This document shows, in pieces, positions 33,475 to 45,544 of a DNA stretch of 64,000 bases. This DNA comes from Escarpia spicata (taxonomy: Eukaryota; Annelida; Polychaeta; Sabellida; Siboglinidae). Below the pieces are notes generated by a model. It saw only the letters and a program-made list of their open reading frames with translations. It was not told the origin of the DNA and ran no database searches. Both the position numbers and the translations under genes were made by a program. Where the stretch lies: positions 31,910,866-31,974,865 of the forward strand of contig OZ023207.1 in assembly GCA_963995525.1 (NCBI GenBank), written 5' to 3'. The stretch's first letter is position 1. Every line of letters starts with the position of its first letter.

Positions 33475-33732
33475 TTTTTTTAAATCACGTTTCATAGGTA
33501 GGTAGGTATGTTTTATTTGGAATTGTGTAAATCATACATACAAATATAAACAATCCGTAAAACAATCGACAAAATGATATACAATTCCAGGTTGACAGCG
33601 GAGTCAATTAAGGCTATAACCAGTTTGTTTTAATTATTCCAATATAATTGGAATAATTAGATCATAAATGTTCACATAAGTAGTCTTGCGGAAAAAAATG
33701 TGGTTATGCCAAGCTTTAGCAATGGTATAATA

Positions 33733-36336
33733 GGGGAAGTGCACCGATATTGAACCCCCTAACTTCCGAACCCTCTTTCTCCATTCCTGTACGTGATACC
33801 GAGGACTATTAAGGATCAGGCCAAGAGTTACTACAAACTCTGTGTGCAAGCAGGAAACAGAATCAGTGCATTTGTAATTTTTTCAAAAAAGTGTTTTTCG
33901 TAACTGGTCCTGATATTGGACCAGGTGGTCCAATATAGGTGCTTCTGGTTCAATATACGTCATCCGTGAATTATTGGTGCTTTGAAAGAAACCAAGGTTC
34001 AGCACCCACTTCAGACTTATAAGAAGGTAGTGGCTTAATGCATAAATCACGATAACTACGGCGTTCCAGTGAGCATACAAATGACATGTAACGACTAAGC
34101 GCCAAATAGATTGGCAATTTGTGCAGTGCTTGAAACCATTGGCAGCAGTTGCCATGGAAGCAGAGCGTACGTATGCCCTTCCGAAGATACGGCAGACTGA
34201 GGAGATGGTGACTGTAGTTTCTTGGTCCTCAGCCAACAGTCACATTCCTCATTGTAATAAGTCGTCAGAGGTTTATAGAAAACCCGATCAAGGGGTTGGA
34301 GACAGTGCGTTGTGCGTGGAGGAAGAGATAATATGACGACTCCATCGTCCCGGGCGTAATGGATTGCTTCAGTAGTCTTCGTGTGTGACGAATGGCCATC
34401 AAGAATCAACGGATCATGTTTGTCTTTGGTGCAGCCAACATGAGATACGAAGTGCTTCAGCCAGATGACGAAGAGTTCCTTGTTCATCCAGCCTGATTAA
34501 TTACTCACTATGACGCTTCCAGGTGGGGCGCCTTCCTTTACGCCTGAAAATTTGGTGGAATATAGTTGCCCCCTACACTCATGCTACACACCACTGTTGT
34601 AGTAAAGCCTCTCTCACCACTAGTATGAGATCAGATTTCCTTTTTTCCAAGGACTCGGCCATGCTTCTGCACAGTTGTTATACCCGATTCATCCATGTTA
34701 AAGACGTTTGTAGCATCGAATCCGTACGTGTCAACCAATGTTTCTAGTTTATCGTAGAACTCATACACACTCTCACGATTGAACCCTTGGCTCTCGTAAT
34801 AAAAGTTGCTTCGGCTTGACGAAGGGAGCGTTTAGGGTGTCTCCTCATAAAATCACGGTACCAATGTCTGCTAGCTGCTTGTTTTTCAGTGTTGAAGCAA
34901 TGCCTTATCCCATTCTCTACAGCCAACTAATATGCCATATCCATCAAATCTTTCCTGGTCATACCATACCTGGTCATACCAATCAGCATATTCTCCAGTT
35001 CTAAAACATGCTCCACTAGCATGTTCTCCAACTCTGGCGGCAGAGTGCAAGGCCGACCAAAATACTTTCTTGGACCATTAGCGATTTTGTTTTTGTTGTT
35101 TAGGTGCCGCTTCAGGGTAGCCTTCGGAATCCCATAGGTCCTGCTAGTTGCGTTGAGGCCGGCGTCTCCACTTCTGAATGACATGACCGTTCTATCCAGT
35201 TCCTCTTGGGTCCACTTTCCGTATTTGCCTCTGGAAAATAAAATGTGTAGCCTCAATCAATCAAACAGATGCGACATACCCAATTATTTCCTTGATTTAA
35301 TAAGGTATTTTGTATCTAAAACTAAATAAATCAATTTTCATGTTTAGTTTTGGTCGTTCTGGCAGGAGGGACTAGGTTAGAATATGGGATGTTTTTGCCC
35401 AAATGAGGGTGATCGATTTATGATGCTTGCTATGGGTTATGTATACGTAGCACATATGCAAACCTATACATTTTACAATGCTCATAAACTTACCAATCAA
35501 ATTTGGGTATATGTGGTGATATTTCGCTAACAAAAATGTTAATGTTGCCACGGTAATGCAATTATTGACCATTGATAAAAAGTAAGAGGCAGTTTCACAT
35601 TCTTGCTTGTCTGTGAACCTAATAATCATGCCTATCAAAATGTAAGCAACGTGTGATGATTATTTTATAAATAAAATAATGAGGCGTTTTGAAGAAACAA
35701 ATATTATTTGTTTTTTACATTCCCGCATATTCCAGCAAAACTGTCTAACAAAGTGAATATTTCAGAAAATAATATACCCCGTTTTTTTAATGTAGGCCTC
35801 CCCTCTTACTCAACAAGGCCCCGAGCCCTAAGTAAGAGTCAAATATATACATGCAGAAATTTCAATGACACATTTCCATATCTCATGTGTGTTGGGATGG
35901 TACGTATAGTGGACCATGGGTGTCTTATATTGGACCAGTTGTCCAACATAGGGCACCCCGACTGGTCCAATATCGATCGAAAGCATAATTATCTTTTTCG
36001 ATGTGATTCTCGGAAACTGTACAGTTTTCCGTCTTCGTACCCCTCATGCACGTTATATAGACCTCCTACGACACTCTGTTGTGATCGTGTACAATCTACT
36101 CTGTAACAAGCTTTGCATCACGCCTTCAAAGTTGGTTAAATATTACAATGAGATGGATACAAATACATTGTATCACCTTTTGCGCGTCTCCGCGCTGGCC
36201 GCCATTTTTCGCTCTGCGTGTAGATGGTATGTTGTGTGAAGCATCCGCCGGGCGTCACTGCGATCTAATTACTATATATGACGCAGAACGGACGGTGTCC
36301 AATTTAAGTACAGGTCCAATATCGGTGTTCTTCCCC
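33733..36336 (-). mobile_element. pogo/Tigger-type DNA transposon, decayed, 2.6 kb
   Basis: Ends GGGGAAGTGCACCGATATTG at the left and the complement of GGGGAAGAACACCGATATTG at the right (18 of 20 bases equal), each flanked by TA (33731-33732 and 36337-36338), the target duplication of the Tc1/mariner-pogo superfamily. Subterminal copies of TTGGACCA/GGTCCAATAT occur at 33913-33965 and 35925-35985. The transposase remnant is on the minus strand. Its position, TIRs and TA make this a single, complete-length insertion. Confidence 0.85.
33883..35256 (-). pseudogene. pogo-family transposase remnant
   Basis: N-terminal helix-turn-helix (KWTQEELDRTVMSFRSG then ...YGIPKATLKRHL) at 35225-35090, then a CENP-B/Tc5-type DNA-binding segment (HCFNTEKQAASRHWYRDFMR and RHPKRSLRQAEAT) at 34900-34790. 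A DDE-type catalytic region follows at 34730-34100 with NMDESGI, LILDGHSSHTK and LPPRTTHCLQPLD. The frame is broken several times, including an in-frame stop before SGWMNKELFVIWLKHF (about 34494) and a frame change near 34926. It is therefore a dead copy. HTH_psq plus DDE_1 order is that of the pogo/Tigger/jerky group. Confidence 0.85.
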
Positions 36337-39300
36337 TACCTAAGTAGAATAACATTATATCAAACACACAATGTCAGACGTTTCGGGGTGGAATGAAATA
36401 CTACGTGCGGCAATCAAATATTTAGGTGATATCAACTTGATTTTCGTCATGTAATAATAACGGGGACACATTAAAAAAGTCTAGGGGGCAGCTACTCTAG
36501 CGCTGCTTAGCGCGGCCAAATTCTAACGGTCTATAGGGGCACGAGTCCCCGATGCCCCCTGGTTAGCATAGCATACACAATCACTGTTACCTCCCCCTCT
36601 TCTTGTGTACGCCTACCTAAATGTCACTGACACTACATTGTCGTACATAAGATATTTTCTTTTAAATCGTATTTAACTATTACACACCGTACATAACAAT
36701 TATATTGGGAAACTGACACACAATTTCTTTTCATTCAACGTTGTATTTCAGCCTACAACATTTTAAAACAGACATGGGTACACAATGTTTAGACACATTC
36801 TAAGATATAATTTTATTACACAGGAACTTTTTACATAAAATGTGAAATTCGCGTACCTTAGAAAGGCACTGATTCACATACACACTCATTCACAAGCAAA
36901 GCACAGTTATGATGAACAAAGTAACGGTTCCACCTACAGCTGATGAAGGAACCGACAATGTCGTATTTCACTGGCGATTAAAGACTACTGGTCAACGACA
37001 ACAAAGATTAACCCTCCTTAATTGACTGTGCAATCGGTTACACAAGAGTGCGCACATTTGTTATTATCATTGAAATGTTCACTTTGATCGTTATATCGGG
37101 TAACTTCCGGTAAAGTGAGCAGTGAGTTTTGATTGTGATAAATTGTTATATTTAAATCGCATTGCATCGTTCAGTCAGGCCTTTTAAAGATATAGTGAAC
37201 TGGAATAAACTACAACGTTCATGTGACATAAGTTACGTATCCATGACATGTTTACTTCGGTGGCTACACTTGAGAGCCGGGTTTTAAATTTCGCAAAATG
37301 AATTCTAAACGCGACGAGCACAAAATCGAGCCGAGGAAATACCCTTATTAGCTTTAGATCTGCTTTATCACAGTTCATGATGTTTAGCATAAGAAATAAT
37401 AATCTTTTATCACTCACAAACCACTCCGGTTGCATTCTTTTGGGCTTCATCTCGGAGGTCTCCAATATGTCCACTAAAGGACAAAAAGAATGCACCCTTA
37501 CAGAGGCATTTATAACACTTTTGCCTTTTTCTCGCTGGTTTAGGCTTTCTGATTTGATCGGCCGCTGTTAACAGTAACAATGTCTGGTGATTTCACCGGA
37601 AAAAAAATATATATTATTATTTCTCGCGAAATGAGACGAGAGCAAAACAAATTAAGGAGGAGCCCTTAAATTAATAAACACACACTCCAATGGTACATGA
37701 CATATAATACATTATTCTGTCGCCGTGTGAATATGCAACGTAATATACAGTCAGCTGACAGCTACTTAATAACATTAACATTATGTAAGACGTTCACTTT
37801 TGATTATAATATAACTTGAACTTATATCGTTTACGCACGCACGCACACATACATTTCTCTTACCAACTGACGCACGTATACTTGTACCGAATTAACACTC
37901 GTACGCTTTATGTTCAGAATGATTGCTACGCCAATCCTACACAACATTATTGACATAGTAATATACATATACACTTCTTGTATTCTGCCTTTTTAATATA
38001 TATATATATATTACAATGCAGAATACAAGTAGTGACCTAAATAAATAACAAATGTAATTATGAACACTTAATGTTGATATCCTGTCGTCATAGCAACGCT
38101 GATGACCACGTTGCTACTAGCAACAGCAACACACTGGCACGTGCACATCCACAAAGAATGTCCTGTAATCCTTGTCTATCTAGAGCTAATAGGTTAGAGG
38201 AACATCAAGTATGCAGTGAACAACAATAGGGGGTGAAACACATGTACCGAAAAGACGCATCATTTATCGCAACAGAATCACAGATGCGGAAATATTTTTC
38301 AAAACAATTTGGTAAATAGTTTGCCTTGGAAGATGAGCATGACCCGTGGATGGCTCAATAAAAAGGTAAACTCGAAAACTAGTAATCTGTTCACATACCA
38401 GGTCTCCATACGACAGAGTAAGTTAAATATTTTCACAAAACAACAAATCACTGGCCTTTCACCTGCGCGACTGATCGCGATAACTTAACTTCAAATATCC
38501 TTGTGGTTCTGCCCCAAGCGTCCGTATGCAATTACAATTATACATTCTAACTTGTCTACTAACGGAGACATATACGCGCCACATGTCACACAGCTGGAAT
38601 ATATATCCGCACCAACAGTACCTTCTTTCAGCAGGATCAAGTAACACAGAAAAAATAGTAGTTGCTCGAAGTCACTACAACTTAGATACACCGACATGGT
38701 CATCAATGTTCATTCATCGGGGCGCGTCAGGTATACTCAATACATGTACTCAATGTTTATCAATTATTCTGCAAGACAATGGTTTAAGAACAACGCTGAC
38801 ATAACATAAAGCATGCCATTAATGCCTACGTTGGTTCTGGTTTATTAAACCGCAGTACGCCGACTAGTGGATGTGCACTGAGGAAAACGTACAACGCCTG
38901 TCGAGTAACCGTAGAGCCCCTTGGTTAGAGCAGTATAAAATTATAATTCTTTGTGGATATATCTATACAATTACATCATGAATATATATATCGCAGTCAA
39001 ATAACCTGCGGATATCTTATTGTCACGACCAGTAGAATGGAACACGCACACACTTGTGTCCTTGTCGGGAGTAACCTATGTTCCAGGAAAACGTAAACAC
39101 GAACCAAGTGACTTCTTCTGTTATATTACCATCCGTCATACACAGATGTGTACTGTCATTGCCGTCATGTACACGAATTTGTGCTGTCATTGCCGGCATG
39201 TACACGATTGATAACGCGCGCTCGGGAACTAGAACAGGAAGCACATGTATCTTTCTCTATCTCCCGGTCACAGAGTTCTACTCCGATGTGTCGAATCTAT

Positions 39301-39720
39301 GGCAGTGTCACAAAAGTGCAGCTTGCGATCAGTTAAAAAGTCAGTGTCGAAATGCAGTGTTCACATATACTACGAAAACCGATCGATTCACGTACTCCAG
39401 TTCTTGACCTGCCTGTCCAACGTACCCAGAGACACGTGTCAGTCACATCTAGATTGCCCGGATTGGCGCCTGTTATAACAGTTGCTTCCCTTTAAAATGT
39501 CTCGCTCAAGTTCTTGCTACCCATAAACCTGCTCCACAATTGGAAACTGTCTTTGTATTGTTGTAACAAGCAGTTCTTGTCACGCATTGTAATGCCACAT
39601 CCGGTTAATGTCGTCGGTTGCCCAATCCCCGCTTCCTGTTGCTCATGCGCACTGGGACATTCAATGACAACAACACCTGGCGGATAGTCAGAGAACCGAC
39701 CAGCGGGTGTCGTTGTCAGT
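36337..39720. other. Intergenic region between ECT2 side and GPCR gene
   Basis: No convincing gene. A minus-strand patch at 37416-37495 reads ...ILETSEMKPKRMQPEWF and is followed by GTGAGTGA (donor-like), a weak candidate for an isolated first exon. A palindromic (TA)n hairpin lies at about 37979-38030, where gtattctg is mirrored by cagaatac. The stretch 36480-36560 is GC-rich with TAGGGGGCAG and GCCCCCTGG words. Nothing else was recognised. Confidence 0.4.
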
Positions 39721-39928
39721 TCAGAGGACAGATGTCGCCTCGACGCTGGTGACAGTTGACTTGTCTCTGCGCTGCGTGTCACAGACGATCTTCTCGAGCT
39801 GCTCGCGGAAGATGCGGCCGCTCATGGTGTAGAGGAAGAAGTTGATGGCGAAGCCGGAGATGTAGAGAGTACGAGTGTAGTTCTGACTCGTCATCATGGC
39901 GACGGCCGATAAACTGATGACGCCGGAC
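39721..39928 (-). CDS. GPCR exon 3 (TM7 and C-tail)
   Basis: Acceptor gttgcgcag. It encodes SGVISLSAVAMMTSQNYTRT then LYISGFAINFFLYTMSGRIF and a 28-residue tail ending EATSVL with TGA at 39721-39723. The tail holds several Ser/Thr (kinase/arrestin candidates) and Cys382, a possible palmitoylation site after helix 8. Confidence 0.9.
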
Positions 39929-42900
39929 CTGCGCAACACGTCAGACATGGATAATTAATCCGCCCTGAACACACGTGAGGCAACCATGGTTGTAAATTAA
40001 TTTCAGGGCATCATTGCTAGTAGATGAAACATTTTCAGGGCCTAAATGCGTTCTTGACGTGGGTATTGTTTTGCTAAAGACAGCCAGCAATGAAGAACTT
40101 GTTATGCACTTACACATATTACTCAGTTATCCATTTGATATGATTGTTTAGTTACGTAACATCATCTCGCGCAAGCACAGATGTTGATGACTAAAAGTAT
40201 TGTCGTCCCGCCTTCAAACGCACAATACATGTAGGGGATGATGATGTCAATTAGGATAGCTACTATTGTTAGGATTATGGCAATGACGATTATCATTAAT
40301 ATTTCTGTCAACGAAGACAGTAAGACGGCAACAAGACGAACTTTATTAACGCCATGTTGACAATGAGACGAGACGTACCTGCGTAGTTTCCACAGCACAA
40401 AGTGCACGAGCACGGGGATAAAGACGAGAATGTAGCTGGTGGATACGAGCACCAGGATGATGGTCAGCTGCATGCTCTTGTCCGCCTTCTTTGACCGCTG
40501 CTTCCGGTTGTTGTTCTGCCCTCCCGTCTGCGACGCTGGCGTCATCGACGCATTGCGCTTGCGCTTGCGTCTGCGCAGTTTCGTTACCCGTACGATGATC
40601 ATGCCGTTCAGCAGGGCGATGAGGAACACTGGGATGACGCGGAAGATCAAGGCCTCGACGACGTAGAGCACTGTGAACTCCGTCTCGTATTCCGTCAGTA
40701 CGGTACACACGTCGTAGTTGTGCATGCGGCCGATGTACATGAAGTGGTACGGCGCGATGAACACACACACGACGATGAAGATGGTCGCGCACACGATCCT
40801 CGCCCGCCGCACGCTGCACAGAGACTTGAAGCGGATGGGCAGATAGATGGCGATATACCGCTCGATGGTGAAGGCGAGGATGAGACAAGTCGAGTAGTCG
40901 CTGAACAGGTCCATCGTGTGCTGCAACAGCTTGCACAGCGCCAAGCTGCGGTTGAAGATGTCGGCGGTGCTGTCGGGGAAGTAGAGGCAGCGAATGGTGG
41001 TGAGGGTCTTCGTGAGGAACACACTCAGCAGGTAGAGGGAATCGGAGATGGCCAGCAGCAGCAGGTACACGTTGCTCGAGATGCCGCGCATCTCCCGGGA
41101 CGAGAACACCTGCAAGAGCACAGGCACTTCGCAATGTATAATGAATTGTAACTTTCATAGGCATATTTTGTTACAAGCAGCCAACCATTTAGATGTTCTC
41201 TATATACGTTACTGGTTATGGTATGGGTTGTTAAACTTTCTGATTTCGGATTTTTAGGTCTGAAAACGTGTTTTTATGTAAAATGTGACATAAATTTGAT
41301 CAAAACCGTAGTATGGCTCCGTAAGCCAAAATAACAATGTAATTTAACATGTTTTCAAATCAGGTTAATGTTTCTCTAAATAGGTCACACATTACACAAA
41401 CGGCGTTTTTACCGGTCAGATTTGGGATTTTTGGCCAGATATGGGACATTTTTGTCCCGAAAAATGCAAAATTTGACTAAAATGAAGTTAAGTAACTATG
41501 GTAATCATTAGTTTTCAGGATGTAATCAGTGGGTTACAACTTTCCGACCATTTTAGCTTTTGTACACGCATAGCACTGGTTACAGTACATGTGGATCGCA
41601 AGACACGATTTGTTAATTATGGGTGATTTTGCTTAAAATCAAATTTAACCAAAAATTGGTCAAAAGGCTGATTTTACCACATGAGGCCAACTAGTTATGT
41701 TACAAGTCGCCAAGTATTGGTTCTGTACATAGGCCACTGGTTATACAGTAAGGTTTTTTGCCGGTCAGAATTAGGATTTTTGGTTTAATATGGGTTATTT
41801 AACCAAATAAACAAAATATGATTAAATAACTATTTATGCCTTATATTCCAGGGCGTAATCCTTGTTGTTCACTTGTCAATCATTTCATAACTTTGGCCAT
41901 GTGTTTTGGAATGAAAATATTGCCTCAACGGTGGTGGGGAACGTATGCGTATGCGTATCCGTCGCACCATCCCCAGCCTACAGGCCTGCATTTAACTACT
42001 TCGACTGCATGAGACAGACCTGCGGTTTGACTTGTATCCGCGTGTTACAAGATCAATGAAGGAATCTGAATATGCAGAAAGGTATGAACACACTTTCGCT
42101 ATCGTTTTTACGCTAACCCGCTGTAATGTTTAGAGTGTAATGTTTAGTGATCGATCGCCAGGCGATGTCGTGGTCACATGAACATTAAACATTGAACATT
42201 TAAGTTTGACATGAACATTAACAATATTCCGTTTATATGTCATCAGGTTATGTTCTACTATATCATCGTCTTATATGTATTTTGTATTCAGACTGTATCA
42301 CTGAATATATAATATCCGTTATAATTATGCATGTATTACTGAATCATAATTGAGACAGGCTCACAGCATGCAAGGCCTGGCCCTATTCAGTTGTACAATC
42401 GCGATCTCGGATTAAAGTCTGGGCTTTGCTTCTACCATGAGGCTTTCGCAAACGTTTCGTGACGTGTTCATTGAGCTCTTTCGTTACCTGCCTGCTTGGC
42501 CAAGTGTAAGGTATTCGTGGCGGAAGGTGAGGGTTGACTAGGCTCACCCTGGCTGCCTTCTTTGCTCAACACTAGTGAACGCAGTAGTTCAAGGAACGTA
42601 ACAGATGGTACGACTGTTTGCATTGTTAAGAAGTGTCTGACGTGCACACCTAATTGTGATGTAATGTATCTTTGATAAATAAAAACGAGACGCGACCAGT
42701 AGTGCAGACATCGTATCTAAACAAACTACGCTGATTGGATTTTTGGGAAAGGAAAAACTTTGCGGCATAAAAACTTTTTGAAAGATGTGAGGTCCGGTTA
42801 TCCAGACCGCTGGGCTGAGGCAGATATAACTATGTAAACAGTCGAACCATTATATACAGGGGGGTGGGCGGGTGTTTGGTAAACATTTCTTGTAATTCCA

Positions 42901-45353
42901 GATATCTTTATTAAGCTTATAACTTGGGGGTGCGAATTCAAATGCAGTGCTATCTCCTGCAGTCAGAGTATCCCAATGCAGACCCGTATGACGTGAGAGG
43001 GTGCAATGGGTGCGTACGAACCCCTCCGCTGGGGCAATTCCCGCATGGGTGCGTACGAACCCCTCCGCTGAGGCAATTCCCGCATCGTAAACATTGAAAC
43101 ATGTGGCCAACCATGTGATATGATTGGTAGGTTGCACCACCATTGGTAGGTTGCACCACCATTGGTAGGTTGCACGACCATTGGCAGGTTGCACCACCAT
43201 TGGCAGGTTGCACGACCATTGGCAGGTTGCACGACCATTGGCAGGTTGCACGACCATTGGCAGGTTGCACCATCATTGGCAGGTTGCACCACCATTGACA
43301 GGTTGCACCACCATTGGCAGGTTGCACCACCATTGGCAGGTTACACCACCATTGGAAGGTTGCACCACCATTAAAATCGACACACACCTTAAAAAGGCGG
43401 GATACATGTAGATAAAAAGTATTGGACTCTCGATAAGCCAAAAGGCTTCCTTGTCCAACTGCCATCCAGAGTAATTTTCTGGATGGCAATCTTGTTAAAT
43501 CTTGTTAAATCTCATTGGTAGGTTGCACCACCATTGGAAGGTTGCACTACCATTGGCAGGTTGCACCACCATTGGCAGGTTGAAATATAATGGATTATTA
43601 GTCATATAATCACAATTGTATTTATTTGGTTGAATAACCCGTCTTTAACCAAAAATCTAAAATTTACCGCCTACTGTGTAACCAGTGACCTACGTACAGA
43701 ACCAATGCCTAGTTGGCGATGTTAACATAAGTAGTAGGCCTCGTGCAGACAAAATATGTTTAGACTAATTTTGTCTTAAATGTTACGTTAAGTAAAAAAT
43801 TACCCAGAATTAACCAAAAATCTAAATCTGTCTACCAAACGCCATGTACGATAACCGTTTATGTGTGTGGATAAAATCTTAGGTGGTTAGATAGTTGTTA
43901 CCCTCTGACTACATTCTGAAAAATAATAGTTAGTTAATATACTTGTAGTTGCTTAACTTCATTTTGGTCAAATCAAATCTATAATTATTATTATAAAACA
44001 TGTCGTTCTCTGTTTATATGTACACCCATATCTCCGTCAGTTTTGCATGTATCGGGCTGAAAGTTTGCATGTGATCTAGTCGGCCCATTGCGATGGTTCA
44101 TAGATTAGACATTTTCGAAAATAGTCCGGGAGGTGGAGAACTTGGGAGGGCTCAATATTTCAAAAGGCTGTACGTGGAGTTCCAGCCGCGGAATTTAATG
44201 TTTTCTATATCATAAGATAATTATGCCATCTACAAATATGTCGCTGGCTGTATGCAGACATTTTGAATTGTTTTTAAGTTATTGACGTTTCAAAATCCTC
44301 AGCGCTTAGCATGCACCAGGTCTTCCTGTCGTTGGTCACGTAAGCATTTCGCTGCGTCAGCCCCGTGAGCGCGTGCTGCTTGTGGCAAACAACACAACAG
44401 AATATAACAGACAAATGCAGAATGCAGACAAATGTATTAAAGTTTTATGTTATTAACGTTACAAAATCCCGGACGCGTAACCCAGCTGCCTGTTGCTGGT
44501 TACGTCAGTTACACGGGTGAACGCGTGCGATTTCTGGCAAAAGGTTGTTCTAACAACTAGGCCACTGACCAGTTACAATTTATTAATGCGGGTAGGCTGG
44601 AAACATTTGGGGTAGGTTTGGGGTGTCTGAAACACAAATGTTGGGCATTGAGGTTTGGCCTATTTTCAGTGTTCATTATGTTAACAATATTTGTTAAAGA
44701 TTTTAGTGCAAATGATTTGAGGATGTAAATGACAACGCCGGGTAAATCATTTTGTTTTACATAAAAACACGTTTTCTGACCTAAAAATCCTACATCATCA
44801 AGGTCTATAACCAAGCACTTTTGTCGTCCTTGGCCGCCCGTCTAGCAGGTGTACGTCACGTCTCTAGGTGGGCCGATTTGAACAACCTGGAGTGGCTGGG
44901 CATTGCCGATGACCGGGGTGGGTGGAGAACTGTGTGAGAGAGGATGAACGGACAGGGTTTGTGGTTTCACCCCACAAGGGAACAAGGGATATAAAATTGC
45001 GTGTGTGTGCGCGCGCGCGCGAGCGTGCATGCGTGCTTGTGAGAAGACACGTTCTGCACTAGCAGCCAATTACAATAAGCATTACATACGAGCACGCTGA
45101 GCGAGTTGCCGATGAGACCGGAAATGACGAACATGGTGGATGCGTAGAGGTAGAAACGGAGGGAGGGGAGCACAACCGCCGCCGTCTCGGGGAGAAGGCC
45201 AAGCATATCGCAGGCGAAGTCGGGGGTCGGCGTGGAGTAGTTTGTCGTGTCGACAATTTCCGACAAGTTCCACCCGTTCGACACCCAATGCCATTCCGAC
45301 TCCGTTGGCTCAACCGGAAGTGCCGACCTGTTGAAGTCCCCCCACCGAAACAT
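39721..45353 (-). CDS. Class A (rhodopsin-like) GPCR gene, 3 exons, 400 aa
   Basis: Three exons join in phase to a 400-residue seven-helix receptor. The N-terminus has three N-glycosylation sequons (NRS 8, NLS 29, NYS 38). TM1 is FYLYASTMFVISGLIGNSLS (67-86), TM2 contains LLLLAISDSLYLL, and TM3 follows Cys147 and ends with ERY (171-173) for DRY. Cys223 is the disulfide partner. TM5 is rich in I/V/L, ICL3 is basic (KLRRRKRKR), and TM6 has Pro320 but no CWxP. TM7 has NFFLY (361-365) for NPxxY. No signal peptide is obvious. These features suit lophotrochozoan neuropeptide-type receptors (FMRFamide/TRH-receptor-like group), but the ligand cannot be named. Large first intron of 3.98 kb. Confidence 0.9.
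39929..40378. other. GPCR intron 2
   Basis: 450 bp. The reading frame of exon 2 stays open past the donor to about 40162 (YVSSHCQHGVNK...), but the GTACGT donor and the perfect phase join with exon 3, which supplies TM7, show this to be intron. Confidence 0.75.
40379..41109 (-). CDS. GPCR exon 2 (TM2 to TM6)
   Basis: 731 bp, acceptor ctcttgcag, donor GTACGTCTC. It encodes VFSSREMRGISSNVYLLLLA (ICL1 and TM2), FTIERYIAIYLPIRF (end of TM3 and ICL2), FIVVCVFIAPYHFMYI (TM4, no Trp), EALIFRVIPVFLIALLNGMI (TM5) and LTIILVLVSTSYILVFIPVL (TM6). GC-rich and CpG-rich compared with its introns. Confidence 0.93.
41160..41855 (+). repeat. Degenerate ~180-bp satellite-like units, forward block
   Basis: About four diverged units, each with an ACTGGTTAT/ACAGTA start, GGTCAGAxTTxGGATTTTTGG in the middle and an ATATGGG/CAAAATxTGA tail (for example near 41215, 41400, 41590 and 41760). 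Related units in reverse orientation occur at 43610-43990 and 44700-44825. All lie in GPCR intron 1. Confidence 0.65.
41856..43006. other. GPCR intron 1, middle part
   Basis: Non-coding. A short GAACATTAAACATT tandem occurs near 42180-42230. Nothing else was recognised. Confidence 0.45.
43007..43086. repeat. 39-bp direct repeat, two copies
   Basis: GGGTGCGTACGAACCCCTCC then GCTGGGGCAATTCCCGCA is present twice in tandem, with one or two differences. Confidence 0.9.
43118..43376. repeat. 19-bp minisatellite, about 13 copies
   Basis: Unit ATTGGCAGGTTGCACCACC with T/C and A/G variants. A second block of four units at 43513-43585 is separated by about 137 bp of other sequence. Because 19 is not a multiple of three, the frames seen across it cycle through all phases. 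Intron 1 of the GPCR gene. Confidence 0.95.
43513..43585. repeat. 19-bp minisatellite, second block, 4 copies
   Basis: Same unit as 43118-43376. The two blocks are in the same orientation, which suggests one array later interrupted. Confidence 0.93.
43610..43990 (-). repeat. Degenerate satellite-like units, reverse block
   Basis: Two units inverted relative to 41160-41855: ACCAAAAATCTAAA, GTGTAACCAGTGACCTACGT and CAGAACCAATGCCTAGTTGG match the complement of 41690-41800. A further inverted unit is at 44700-44825. Confidence 0.6.
43991..44700. other. GPCR intron 1, right part
   Basis: Contains a diverged direct repeat: GTTATTGACGTTTCAAAATC...CTTCCTGTCGTTGGTCACGT (44278-44342) and GTTATTAACGTTACAAAATC...CTGTTGCTGGTTACGT (44449-44506). 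No coding signal. Confidence 0.5.
44700..44825 (-). repeat. Further inverted satellite-like unit
   Basis: Complement of 41205-41295: ACATAAAAACACGTTTTCTG then ACCTAAAAATCCTAC and TATAACCA. Confidence 0.55.
45090..45353 (-). CDS. GPCR exon 1 (N-terminus and TM1)
   Basis: 264 bp, 88 codons, donor GTATGTAAT. I start at MFRWGDFNRS (45353), the first in-frame ATG. Reading on upstream gives no earlier ATG, and only a non-ATG frame extends to about 45380. Three N-glycosylation sequons precede TM1. Donor phase 0 matches exon 2. Confidence 0.85.
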
Positions 45354-45544
45354 CGCTATGGCTGTTGAAACGGTCGTCACGATTGAATAGGTTTGTTAAC
45401 GTTCAAGTTTGCACATCGTTGTCCGCATCACGTGATCTGTTTCCTGTCGTCGAAGTCGCATCACGTGATTGTTCTCCCCTTGCCCGATTCTGATTCGGAA
45501 AATGATGTGTTATCCCTCTGAAAGTAGAAACAAGTATTAGTCAG
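45354..45544. other. Upstream of GPCR exon 1
   Basis: Two copies of GCATCACGTGAT (E-box-containing) at about 45426 and 45459 lie within 110 bp of the start codon. They may be regulatory, but nothing confirms this. Confidence 0.3.

Noticed and set aside
37184..37495. 103-codon minus-strand frame
   Set aside because: No family recognised. Only the EMKPKRMQPEWF segment followed by GTGAGTGA looks exon-like, which is too little to call a gene.
40162..40378. C-terminal extension of GPCR exon 2 with hydrophobic residues as TM7
   Set aside because: A strong GTACGT donor precedes it, and exon 3 at 39721-39928 supplies a proper TM7 in the right phase.
40346..41164. 272-codon His/Arg-rich frame on the same strand as the GPCR
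   Set aside because: Alternative-frame shadow of the GC-rich GPCR exon 2.
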